From contig OX485804.1 of the NCBI GenBank assembly GCA_950295325.1, forward strand, positions 5,270,001-5,334,000: a stretch of 64,000 nucleotides of DNA. Direction: 5' to 3'. This document shows positions 1-10,526 of the stretch, in pieces (within the stretch, counting starts at the first letter, position 1; each line of letters begins with the position of its first letter). The notes beneath the pieces were generated by a model. It worked only from the letters and a program-made list of their open reading frames with translations. It did no database searches and was not told the origin of the DNA. The translations under genes and the position numbers were made by a program. Source of the DNA: Polytrichum commune. Lineage: Eukaryota > Streptophyta > Polytrichopsida > Polytrichales > Polytrichaceae.

Positions 1-347
1 AAAGTAGGAGGCAATCTACAAACAGCCTAGACTCTTGTCAATGGACGGTGGCCACTCAAAATTCCCTCGTCATTACATGAATTGAGTCAGCAATATAAGA
101 TTCATATTGTCTTTTTCAATATAAAGGGTCTTGTCATTCACATTGATTGCATTGTGTATCTATATCTTTAACCACTAATGTCTTGCCACCTAGCACAAGT
201 ACACTATGCACGACTACTTTGTAAGCACCCACCAATGCACTATTAGTAGATAGATAGATAGAAACTCCGGTCCCTTTTAAGGGCTGCACTATTGGTACTA
301 ACTATGTATCGCTTTATAATTGCCAATCAATGGTTGTTCACTTGGTT

Positions 348-881
348 TCATTGATTGAATTTAATGCGTTTTGGTTTGCCCCTTGCCATTTTGGCGTAAC
401 TACGAACCTCCGGCTCCACTACAGGACAAACTACATTCACGTCCATTTTCGGCACCACACTTGGCATTTGTCCTAGGTGGGAACGTTTCAACAATGGACC
501 TCGTCCCCTCAACCCACTAAGTGTTTCCCGGGAATAAGTTCCCGGGGGGATTTTTCCAACCTTCGAGTATGCATGAGGTGGCAAGGGCACCTCCACCTTC
601 TCCTCAAAAACCAAGGTGTCACTAGTATCCTGTGCTGGTGAAGGGTCTCCTCTCGGAACTAATCGGACCTCGAGATCCCCCATCACTTCAAGCCCCTGGC
701 TACAAACCTCCACCTGCTCTTCTTCCCCACCCTCCACATATGGTTGAAATGGGCCTACACAGTCACCAAGTGAAACAACAACACCTCTGTCCTCATCCAT
801 AACCCTAGTAGTAGATAGCCCAACCCTATAGTGATTAGGTAGCAAAAAATCAATCGAAAAAAAAAAAAAAAAATCGACCAT
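348..881 (-). CDS. unrecognised 177-aa ORF
   Basis: A real ATG at 881 opens next to a poly(A) run (so the protein starts with a string of Phe). The frame stays open to 348. The product is acidic then basic, Pro/Gly-rich, with no motif I recognise. It lies in transposon-rich sequence and may be a fragment of an element or a chance ORF. Confidence 0.25.
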   Translation of the reverse strand: MVDFFFFFSIDFLLPNHYRVGLSTTRVMDEDRGVVVSLGDCVGPFQPYVEGGEEEQVEVCSQGLEVMGDLEVRLVPRGDPSPAQDTSDTLVFEEKVEVPLPPHAYSKVGKIPPGTYSRETLSGLRGRGPLLKRSHLGQMPSVVPKMDVNVVCPVVEPEVRSYAKMARGKPKRIKFNQ

Positions 882-1590
882 AGCCCAAGGTTATATATCC
901 CTGAGAAAGGTGTTTGGCGCCCTTGAGAAACGACCTTCGAAGAAATAGATGATACTCATCCTGTAGAAGACAACGAAAACATACCCGTTAAAAAAAATTG
1001 CTTAAATCAACCAATATTACTGGAAAGTGAGAGCACGGTAATAGGCAAAAAATAGGAAATTTTCAATCTTTAAATCCCTTGGGTCCACGGTTATAGGTCT
1101 CAAAAATAGGCCAAAAATAATGATATTCTTTGAATATTTCTAAAATATATTCCAAACTGCTAAATTTTACGAGCTAAATTTAGCAAAAATGTCTATATTT
1201 GGATTATGGTCTCCATTTTTTGCTCTCCGCTCTCCAATTCTCCGCTTTCCGCTCTCCGCCCATTGCTCGCATACAAGTCTCGTCCCTCACCCCTCTATGT
1301 CTACCCTCTAGAATAGGTGGTTTCTTCCGGTGAAGACGTCCCTTATAAGATTGGAATCCGGAAACTCTCTCACAATCAATCCGGATTGATCAGATCCGTC
1401 TTGGCATGTCACACTGTCACCAAAAAGCCTCCACCCTTCAATTTCGTCATAGCCCGAATGGAGAAGTTTATAATGACATGTAGAGATTTCTTTCTTTGTA
1501 ACACAATGTATGATTCCAATCTATCGTTGGAATATACGCAACTTAGCCAAGTCTATACTATGTCTTCTTACACTCCTTAATCTCGAAGTT

Positions 1591-1948
1591 TGGAAGTTTG
1601 GACACAGTCTCGGTTTTTTGGCTCTCAAAAATTCATATGAAGTCCAAAAAATGAATTCTTGGTATCGATGGATAGGTAATGAAGTCCTCTACATGAATAT
1701 GCAATAATATTTCTACTGCCACAAAGTATATGGTCGCAATTCTACGCTGTTCTCTTTGAACCTACATTTTTTTACTAGTTTTTGGAAGTTTGGACATAGT
1801 CTCGGTTTTTTGGCTCTCAAAAATTCATATGAAGTCCAAAAAATGAGTTCTTGGTATCCATGGATAGGTAATGAAGTCCTCTACATGAATATGCAATAAT
1901 ATTTCTACTACCAAAAAGTATATGGTCGCAATTCTACACTGTTCCCTT
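1591..1948. repeat. near-identical direct duplication, period about 192 bases
   Basis: Units 1591-1757 and 1783-1948 both run from TGGAAGTTTGGACA through GGTTTTTTGGCTCTC and ATGAATATGCAATAATATTT to a CTGTTC end, with only a few substitutions, so the duplication is recent. Confidence 0.9.
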
Positions 1949-1999
1949 AAGAGACTTTGCACATCCGTATAAGTATAAGGCTAATCAATGTAAATCCAA

Positions 2000-2581
2000 G
2001 TACTCAAACAAAGCCATAAATTGAACTTTAAATCATTCACGCCCAACTATTACTAACAAGAGGTCAAGCCCTCTTCAAGGCCAACTAGCCTTAGCTCCTA
2101 ATCTTACACCCATGCACACACACGTGCTCTTATCTTGCTTCTCACGCACCCACACTTATAACACGTGGGGTGCCAAGGAGCACGAAGGAAAGAGAGGAGG
2201 ATTGAGGAAAGAACGAGGTCTTAAATAATGAGTTTGAGGAGGTGAGCACCCTCAAGGCTCACGATAAGCCTTCGAAATCTCCTCCTACTTTATAGGCTCT
2301 CATCTTATCTCTTGAGCCTTTTTTCTAAAACAAACACCAAAGGTCCTAATTCAATCATTTAAGTACACTTGGGTCTCTACCTACTACGCTCACCAACTAC
2401 GGAGCTTCATTTTACTACTACACTTTTAATCAATCCACTCCAAATGAGCCTAATGCTTAAACCTAGCTTCTTTCAAGCTTCACTTTTTTATATTTTTGTA
2501 AATAATCATAAAATACTAAAACATCACTTGTAATGGTTTACAAGAGTTAAAACAAACATGTGGGCCCATTTTGGGCTCACA
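2000..2581 (-). mobile_element. candidate LTR starting at 2581 (minus orientation)
   Basis: Reading leftward from 2581 the sequence begins TGTGAGCCCAAAATGGGCCC, and a similar start (TGTGAGCCCAAATTGATGTG) is read leftward from about 7778. A TATA-like CTATAAAGTAGG lies within the first one (about 2290). No polypurine tract, primer site or matched far end was found, so boundaries and identity are tentative; the lower limit given is nominal. Confidence 0.35.
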
Positions 2582-3827
2582 GATGCGACTTGTTGACGAT
2601 CTCTGCCGGATGCCCCACCAGCTCTCGGATCCGGCTGAAGAGCACTGCCTGCTCCGCGTGATACTTCCGGATCTCTTCGCTCTTCTGACTCAGCTCCTGA
2701 GTCATGGCCGCTACCTGCGCGGTGAGGTGAGCATTCTCCGTCTTGGCCTGCTTGAGCTCCTTCCTGTCCGCCCTTTTGGCCAACTCCCGGAGAATATTTC
2801 CGGGTCCGCAGTCGTCCAGGGCATGGTTCGCCCCTCGGACGATGTGTTCCAGTCGGTAGTACTGGTTCTGCAGGTCTTCCATCCCCTCCTGGACCCGCTT
2901 GAAGGGATTTTCCGGAAAGTCCCAAGCGGATAGATCCACATTCCGCCATGTGGTCTCCCGGCAAGGTCCGGCTTCCGGATGATGAAGAGGAGGAGGAGAA
3001 GAGAGTGGCCTCAAGATGGTTGGCGACGGGCTTCCGGGTAAGGAGGGAGGTGCTTCCGGAATGATTGGGTCGCTGGAAGTCTCCGTCTCGAGGTCTCCGG
3101 CTTCCGGGAGGAGCTTGTAGGTGACCTCCTCCGCCGCTATCGTTAGCAGGTCCTCCTCCTCTGCCAAGATGCAGTCGAAATGCTGGTAGAGATGCAGAAT
3201 GAAGGGGGAGAGGAAGGAGGGTTTCCGGCCAATATGGGGGAGGGCCCGCCCTATTATTTCATGGATAATCAACCCCCAGTTCACAGGCCGGACTCCGGAC
3301 ATAGCACCGAACAGGGTGTTAGCCATGGTAAGGCTAATCCGCTTCGGCTTGTCCGGGTTAAGGATAGGCAGGAGGAACTCTAACACCCTTCGCTCTCTCA
3401 GGTTCCGGCAGTTCCCGGGGTGGAAGCCGTCCTTCGGATCCGCATCCCCTCTAAATTTTCCGGCAAACAGGCCGTCGCGGCGGCCGGCCCACCCCTCTGC
3501 AATCCCCCTAGGAAACCCGTAGACCCTATTCCAAGTATCCGGAGTCCAATTTTCCGGATCCCTCCTCTTTGTTCCTAGCCCCTGATTTCCTCTCTCGAAT
3601 TTGAATTCTCGGAGGGTATCTTCTGCTCGGAGGTTCCAGGGTTTGGCGAGCAACCCCGCGCAGCCCATAAGCCGGAGATCTTCCGCGAGCTTCTGCAGCT
3701 CCCTATCCTCCCTCGGGATTGCAGGTGTTACGAACCTCTCACCAGTTGGCAATTTGTTTCTTGACAATAAAATCTCAAAGTAAAGAATTGAAACAAATAC
3801 CAATTTTATTTCTTCTTCTAAGTACAA
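2577..3827 (-). CDS. transposon-type ORF of unknown function (about 416 codons open; first ATG at 3668)
   Basis: An uninterrupted minus-strand frame from 3827 to the stop at 2577-2579. The first ATG in frame is at 3668, giving about 363 aa. The N-terminal half has a globular-looking domain (WNRVYGFPRGIAEGW, then KPKRISLTMANTLFGA, VNWGLIIHEIIG, SPFILHLYQHF). This resembles, in my recollection, the plant transposon-associated proteins grouped as a putative plant transposon protein domain. A Pro-rich linker and a C-terminal coiled coil (LKQAKTENAHLTAQ, LSQKSEEIRKYH) follow. Neighbours are a hairpin array and a Ty3 fragment on the same strand. It is intact, unlike the Ty3 fragment. No enzymatic motif is seen; it may be a gag-like or third retroelement ORF. 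Confidence 0.6.
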   Translation of the reverse strand: MYLEEEIKLVFVSILYFEILLSRNKLPTGERFVTPAIPREDRELQKLAEDLRLMGCAGLLAKPWNLRAEDTLREFKFERGNQGLGTKRRDPENWTPDTWNRVYGFPRGIAEGWAGRRDGLFAGKFRGDADPKDGFHPGNCRNLRERRVLEFLLPILNPDKPKRISLTMANTLFGAMSGVRPVNWGLIIHEIIGRALPHIGRKPSFLSPFILHLYQHFDCILAEEEDLLTIAAEEVTYKLLPEAGDLETETSSDPIIPEAPPSLPGSPSPTILRPLSSPPPLHHPEAGPCRETTWRNVDLSAWDFPENPFKRVQEGMEDLQNQYYRLEHIVRGANHALDDCGPGNILRELAKRADRKELKQAKTENAHLTAQVAAMTQELSQKSEEIRKYHAEQAVLFSRIRELVGHPAEIVNKSHL

Positions 3828-4065
3828 ACCACAACCAAATAAAGTTTGGTCAACGAAGCTCTACCACCCGACCATAGGAGAGATACAAAAAAGATCCTCT
3901 CTCCTCCCCCGAGCTTCCTCTTATACCGAAATACTAATTTTACTTTCTATATTTACATATAGTAAAAGTATTCTATTCATAGCTCTATCTCATAGTTCTA
4001 CTATGAATCTTCTATCTTTGGTTCTTCTAGAACCTTCTTCCATCTCTTATTTCAATTCCATTCTT

Positions 4066-4378
4066 CCAATTGGAACTGTCTAATTCCAATTGGATTCATC
4101 CATTCTTCTTTCTAGTTGGAACTGTCTAATTCCAACTAGCTTTATCTATTCATTGAGAGTTGTCTAACTCCAATGAATAACTTCCAAATATGGAGTGGTC
4201 TAACTCTTGTGCACCTCATCGAGAGTTGTCTAACTCACATGCACATGTTCTCAATTGGAATGGTCTAGTTCCAATGCACTAAATGCGGAGCTGTCTAACT
4301 CCAGTGCACATGTTGTCAATCTGGAGTTGTCTTACTTCTTTCCATTCATCCTCAACTGAGAGTTGTCTAGCTCTCATC
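4066..4378. repeat. array of about nine hairpin-forming repeats
   Basis: Nine units start at about 4066, 4112, 4148, 4191, 4217, 4251, 4284, 4321 and 4355 (spacing 26-46 bases). Each has a central (C/T)TGTCTA(A/G)-like loop flanked by complementary arms. Arms differ between units but stay paired: CCAATTGGAA/TTCCAATTGG, CTAGTTGGAA/TTCCAACTAG, ATTGGAA/TTCCAAT, GGAG/CTCC, TGAGAG/CTCTCA. The eighth unit is poorly paired. The array lies 240-550 bases upstream of the minus-strand ORF at 2577-3827. Confidence 0.85.
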
Positions 4379-4589
4379 TTTCTCTGCTTACACACTGACA
4401 CATGTAGTTAGAATATTCCTTAATAATTCTAGTTACATTACAGCAGGGGTGAGGGCTTTGAGCAAAATCGAGATGGGTTCCCTCTGATCCTCTTCCCGCG
4501 CTTCCGGCATTTTCCTCTCCTTTCTCATTTTCCGGCTCGACTACGGAAACTCTCTCTCCTCCGGATTCCCTCTCTTCCGTCTAATTGCT

Positions 4590-5132
4590 ACAGAGTCCCG
4601 GCAAGCCAACTGCCGGTGACTGGAAAGTGCGGAGTCCCAGCAATCCAACTGTTGGCGGCTTGAAATGACGACAAACTCACCACTCGTTCTCTCAACAAGT
4701 TGCCTTTTGTGAACAGAGAAAAAAAAGTGGGAAGGAGAAGGAAGGGACCCTTAAATATCCTTCCTCCCTCTTCCTTCCCCTATTACCGTTTGGTTTAACG
4801 GAAAACGGTTGCCAACCGTTTTCCAACGGTTTTCCCCCAACCGTCATAAACCCGTTGTAACCGCCACTTTCGGACCGTTGGCTAATCTTGGCGCGACCGT
4901 TACTTGGTCCGGACCAGCGGTTCGGACCATGATTAAACGGTCCCCTAATCCAATTTCACGGACCAGTCATAATACTACTTTTTATCCTTTTTATTGCGCA
5001 AGGCGGGTTTAGAATGCCTTATTTCCTAGTACAATTAATTTATCCTAAGAGACCCTATTACTCTCATACAAGCAGGGTAAAATATGGAAAATGAATCCGT
5101 ATTTCCGTATTTTCGTCGAATTTGGACTCCCA
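4590..5132 (-). promoter_or_regulatory. AACGG-rich region with TATA-like box upstream of the transposon ORF
   Basis: On the minus strand a GGATATTTAAGGG TATA-like box lies at about 4748-4760. Upstream are many AACGG/CCGTT motifs, a perfect hairpin (GGAAAACGGTT...AACCGTTTTCC, about 4800-4824) and a 10-base palindrome GGTCCGGACC (about 4909). Next to the box, 4590-4670 holds a twofold repeat of GAGTCCCGGCAAGCCAACTG. The layout resembles a retroelement LTR promoter, but no matching second LTR was found. Confidence 0.4.
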
Positions 5133-5964
5133 CAAATGTGGCGGCGTGGGCGGCCTTGTTCGTCTTCACCGCCTTGGCTTCCGCCCACTTAGTTAAGTAC
5201 TCGGTTGCGACTATAATGTAAGTCATACCCTTTGAAGAATGGGGATGAACCTCACCAACATAATCAATTCCCCATTTCTCAAAGGGAACTAAAGGTAAGG
5301 ATATGTGAAGAGGCATCTCCATGCGGAGGTCATTCCTCGCATACCTCTGACAAGCATCACATTTTCTAACATATTCTTTAGCATCCTTGAACAAGTCCGG
5401 CCCAAAGTAACCTGCTCTAAGTACTTTTTGGCCAGTGAGCAATCTTGAGAGATGCCCACCACATGCACTATCATGGCAAGCTGCCAATATCGAGGGGGCC
5501 TCGATCTCTGACACACATCGTCATAAGATCCCATCCATTCCCCTCCTAAATAATATATAGCCTATAATTATGTAATGCTGACTATTCACTCTAACCTTTC
5601 TCCTTTCCTCCCTTGTCCAATCCACAGTCAATTGTTGAGTCGTGAGAAATTCCACGATGCCCAAGTACCAATCCGCTCTAGCCGTGACCAAGAAAATGTT
5701 GTCATCCCTCAAACTGTCGTCCACGAGACTGTCGCCCGCCTCATTAGACAACCATGATAAATGGTCAGCTTACATGTGCATATAACCAGGTTTATACTCA
5801 ACCGTGTAGTCGAACTCTTCCAAGAGTAGCACCCATCTAGCCAACCTACCACTCAACTCCGCTTTGTTGACCAAGAATTTGATCGCCATGTGATCGACAA
5901 AGAAAACTACCGGATTACACATAAGGTAATGGCGAAATTTCTTGACCGAGAAGACCATGGCCAA
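5132..5964 (-). pseudogene. broken Ty3/gypsy pol fragment (RNase H to integrase)
   Basis: Read on the minus strand, RNase H sequence (VKKFRHYL, FFVDHMAIKFLVNK, FDYTVEYKPG) leads to the integrase zinc-binding region (CHDSACGGHLS..., CDACQRYA) and the start of the integrase core (PFEKWGIDYVGE with the first catalytic Asp; TEYLTKWAEA). There are in-frame stops after YKPGYMHM (about 5777) and after GMDGIL (about 5522). The reading is lost after AATF near 5132, before the second Asp and Glu, and nothing upstream of 5964 continues the reverse transcriptase. It is a decayed internal fragment of a retrotransposon. Confidence 0.9.
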
Positions 5965-8900
5965 GTGTCAGCCCTAAACCTCCACCTTTAAGCGTCGTAA
6001 TCTAGGTGGGAGAGTAAGGCTACACATGCTCTTATTGAACCTCTTTTCCATTCCCTTTGTAACTCACGCGTAAATCACATTCACATTCAATTCCTAGCTT
6101 TATTCAATCAAATGAGCACGAAGCATTTAGAAATACTTTACACCACTCAACTCAACTAATGACTAACAACCTAGCTAACTTTAATCACTATTCTAATCGC
6201 CATTGTCCGGTCATTAACACCAACCGGCACTATAATTAAATCAGTGGATCCCTAACCCCCTGTTCAACTGCAACCACCTTCTAACCCAGCAGGCCTCCTC
6301 CCCATCTAATCTAATGGCTGCCTTCTCTAAGCCCCTGTTGCCACTTGCCCTTCCGACAGCAGGCCTTTCTCCCGGCAGTCATCCCTCTGCAGTGTCCACT
6401 CCCTCCTTCAGATCACCTTCCTGGGCCGCTCCAGCTGCAATGCTGTTGAGCTTGAAGGCAGGGTCCTAGCCCAATATCGCCCCTGGTCTGGCTTCTGGAG
6501 CAACCTGAACCAGCTCGATCCTTGACCTCAGACTAGGATCCCTCTTGGACCTAGCACAACTGAAAAGTTGAATCCATTCCCTGCATCCGCCACTCTGGGC
6601 CTGATTCTTCATCCCTGCTGAATTTTCCACACTTCCTCAACCATCAATGTGAGCTTTATTACCTGTCGAGACCCAACATTCGGTTAACTTTGTTATGCCT
6701 AGTAGTGCCGCCCATGTTCCTTCCTTCAGCAGGCCGACACCAAGCGAGGAAACCGTCACAATCTAAGAAAAACACATTGCACTGGTGAGCGGCTGGTGAT
6801 TCCTCACGCATGTTGCCGACTGCCGCCTCGAATCACACATGACCCTCCTCCTTATGGTTTCTCCCAGTGATTGCGCATGATGATCCGAAGGCCCTTGCCC
6901 AGGACCCGAATCTCCCATGTTTTCCGCCCAGACACACAATGTCCAGGTTGTAGCATTCACTGACTTTTCCCTCCCAGCTCATTTTTTTTCCTTTTTCTGT
7001 AAATCCCGTTAGCTGCCTCGACCTCTTCTTCAGATCTCCTCCGTGCTACCCAGTGCTTCATCACATTGTAGCCTCTAGCCGCAGATCCTCAAAAACCTGA
7101 AAAAACCACACCCTACTCCTTGCGGCGCCCTCCTCTTCTGTGCAGCAACTGCCGAGAGTTCCCTTCCCGAAGAGAGGACCCCTCCATTCCCAGGTCCCGG
7201 AAATATGGCGGTTTTCTTATCTTTCTTAGCAGCAGTCCCGTTAAACGGACACCTTCTCATCCCAGAACGACCACCCTTTGGCCCAGTAGCTAACCCAACC
7301 CTTAAGTGGCACCTCCATTAGCCTAAGTTCCCTAACTCAAGTCAAGGCCCGCAAGCTCGGGTCCTAACTATTAATTGAATCCTAAACTAGCCATAACACC
7401 AAGCAAAACAAAATCCACTTCTCACTTTCTCCTAATTGTGGCTTCACCCCTTGAATAAACAACCCTCTAGCCCTATTGCAACTACCCACAATCCCTAAAC
7501 AACAGTGAGTTGGCCTAAGCTGAACCCTTCCCTCAACCTAATTAAACCATTCACCCCGTGTAACTCTAAACTGGCATTGTTCTCATGACCATTTTAATTC
7601 CACACTCCCAAATAAAATGTCGACACGAGTCCTATCCTAACCTTAAACTTCAATTGCCCCTCTAAACACCCACTTCACTCTTTTTATGTTTTCTGTCATA
7701 ACAAATAAAATTTAGGTCCTAAGTCTTAATGATTTCTAATCCTAACACACATGTGGGCACATCAATTTGGGCTCACACACTCTCTCTCAATGCCATGTTA
7801 CACAAAAAGTTTCAATTTTAAAATTTTACACTAAAGCACCTAACAATGAGCATCTTTATAAAACAAATGATTATAAACTCAAAGGATCCTAAATCTACAT
7901 ACATGGAAAGAAATCATACTTACCATGAAGTGGATGTAACAAAGATGTAGATGAACATGGTAAAGTAACCAGGGTAATAGACGGGACCCACGTCTCTAAT
8001 CTATGGTAAAAATAGGGCTACGATAACTTACCATAGGTAAGAACTCCAATATAAACCCTTAACCCTAATTTTTTTGATACCATTCACACAAGTGAGAGGT
8101 GCGGCGGGCCTTGTGTATACGCATCAGGGTAATAAATACGTGCTAAGAGTAAGAGAGAAACTAGGGCTCGTCACCAAGAGGAGTATTCTACTTGGAGTAA
8201 CCCAATCATGGCCAAGGAACATGTTTGAACACTCATATGTTGTTTTACAATGAGTGTTGTATTGTGAAATACTCCGGTGCATTTGAAATGGATTATGTGT
8301 GTGCGACATGGATAAGAACTGGGTCCTATTGTTATTTACCTTGTGTACGTAATCAATCCCTCAATTATTTGTTGGTTGGTTGCATGGGCACAGGTGAGGT
8401 AGGCCCTTCACACATTCAATGCAGTGATGTATTATGATTATGACATTTTATGCACTTCTATTGATTGAGGTTACTAGGAACATCTCCTTTGTAAGTACCC
8501 CATACATGTGGTGGATTAATTAGATGTACTTTGTAGAGAAGCAAGAAGATTAGCTTCCAAAGCATGGGACAATCAATATCAAACACTTGATGGTGGATAC
8601 CATATGGTAGCAAATACTCTAAGTAAGGTGCATATTATTGCAAAGCAAGATAGATTATGACACAAAATGACTATGTGGTACAACACATCCAATTAGGCAT
8701 ATTTGCAAGTAACTTGCTTATGCAAAATATGATTATGCTATCAAATAGGAAGATGCAAAAGACATAGAAAGAGTCTAGTGGATGTTCCCACCCACCCACC
8801 CTTGTATTGCAATGATGAAGAAATTGAAGGATTTGGCCTCTGAAAAGAGGAAGTTCAAACTTTGTAACGGTTTTGAAAAAATCATCTCTCTCTCTCTCTC

Positions 8901-10041
8901 CCTCCATGCATTCCTTATGTCCACTTCTCCTCATATATATATTGCTCATTAACCCTTTATATGCCCCATGGTGCATTCCAAGGAACTTGGAGATTTCATA
9001 CTACCCTTGATGTCGAGGGCATTTGAGTCCATTATCATCAAAACTTGTTTTGTTTAGCCACTTGCATGTAGAAGCTAACTTCATAATGAAAACATGGCAA
9101 CACAAAATATTATCATTCCAACAACATTTGAGAAGATCCTAGGATATTGTAGAGATTGAATCACCAATAGAATTGCAATTACCTCACTCAAAGCAACGAT
9201 TGTTCAGAGCATTTGAAACAAAGAAGCGATGTTGTTTCGTAGATCTAATCATTCAAGAAAGTGCTTGACCAATCAAGGGTTAAAAGTCTAGTGAGCAATG
9301 TGGTGTGCACGGATAAAGTGGTTGACATTCTTAAGAGTACATCAAGTCACATCGTCTGAGGTTTTAGGAGCATTCATATAGATATTCAATATATGTCAGT
9401 TCAATTTCAATACTAACTACCTCATATTCTTAATAATTTGATTGTCTTTCAAAACATATTCATATATAAACACCTTATGGCTCTGCAAAGTCTTAAATGC
9501 GCATAGTTGCACTTAATTAGGCTTTATTAGTTTGAAGGTGTATGAAATATTGTAGAAACTTAGGTCTTGCACTGAATTAAGCTCAGTTAGGCTTCATTGT
9601 TTTTAATCGCGCTTAATGAGTTTGAATGTGTATGAATACTTGTAGAAACTTAGGCCATGCACTGAATTACGCTCCACTAGGCTTAACTACATTTAATCAA
9701 GCTTAATTGGTTTGAATCCTAGTTCAATGTGTATGAATACTTGTGAAAGGAGAAGGCACTGATTTAAAAATTACAAAATGAACCATCTATGACTAGAAAA
9801 TTATTTTAATGTCAATTCAAAAAGTAATAAAGCTCCTTTCAAATGGGAAGTAATTAAATCATGACCTCAATGTTAACGCGGAATTTTATATTTCGAATCT
9901 CCAAGTTAATTGCACGCTTTATTGATGGCTGCACTATGGAAATGAAATCCCAATTAATTTTATATTTACTAAGTGAAAGTGAATATATAAATTGGATTTT
10001 GGGCCTTGAAGGTGAGGTGTTCTAAAATGGGTTTTGTGAAC
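5965..10041. other. non-coding, repeat-derived stretch
   Basis: No gene recognised. ORFs here are short and lack family motifs. It holds a possible LTR start near 7778 (minus), a CCCACCCACCCACCC run near 8799 and a CT-rich microsatellite at about 8887-8900. Confidence 0.5.
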
Positions 10042-10266
10042 CAGTTAACGGGGAGAACCGACCACTAGCTATAGATGAACTGGTTAAATTTTAAAAATAA
10101 TTGGTTGAATTTCAAGACTTCAAAAAAATTACCGATCATTTCAGGGGAACTTATGTAATATACTCAAATTAATAAAGAAAAACCGAAAGATGTGAACATG
10201 TAACCTGTTGGATTTGGAAACACTAAGATCTCGATCGGTTATGCCCAAAAATCTCTCCGGGCACTG
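10042..10266 (+). mobile_element. hAT-type MITE, copy A (promoter of WDR74-like gene)
   Basis: A 225-bp element with imperfect terminal inverted repeats, CAGTTAACGGGGAGA at the left end and the CTCTCCGGGCACTG right end. Several (A)ACCGG(TT)-like motifs lie inside. The flanks TTGTGAAC and TTGTGGGC agree at 6 of 8 positions, as expected for an aged 8-bp hAT target duplication. It ends 260 bases before the WDR74 ATG. Confidence 0.8.
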
Positions 10267-10441
10267 TTGTGGGCAGCGAGGTCCAGCGGGCGGGCAAGGC
10301 GGGCAGGCAGGGCGGGCGGGCAGAGGCGTCGCCTTCTTTTGAGGAGCCGTAGTGACGAGGGCTGGCAGGAGAAGGAATTCGCCGTGAGAGTGTTGAAGGT
10401 TTGAAATCACTCGAGCGTTGTTTGGAATTTTGTTAACGGAT

Positions 10442-10526
10442 TGACTCGCAGCAGAGCAGAGAGAGGGAGAAAGGGTGAAAGAGAGAGAAAGAGAGTCCGC
10501 CCTGGTGCATTGCGTGTCAAATAGCA
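10442..10526 (+). promoter_or_regulatory. GA-rich 5' leader of the WDR74-like gene
   Basis: A purine-rich tract (GCAGAGAGAGGGAGAAAGGG, then more GAGAGA) ends about 30 bases before the ATG at 10527. GA/CT tracts are common in plant 5' UTRs and core promoters and can bind BBR/BPC proteins; that role is inference here. Confidence 0.4.

Noticed and set aside
4066-4378. CRISPR-like array
   Set aside because: The genome is a plant nuclear genome, the repeats are short and variable, and spacing is irregular; the conserved part is a hairpin loop.
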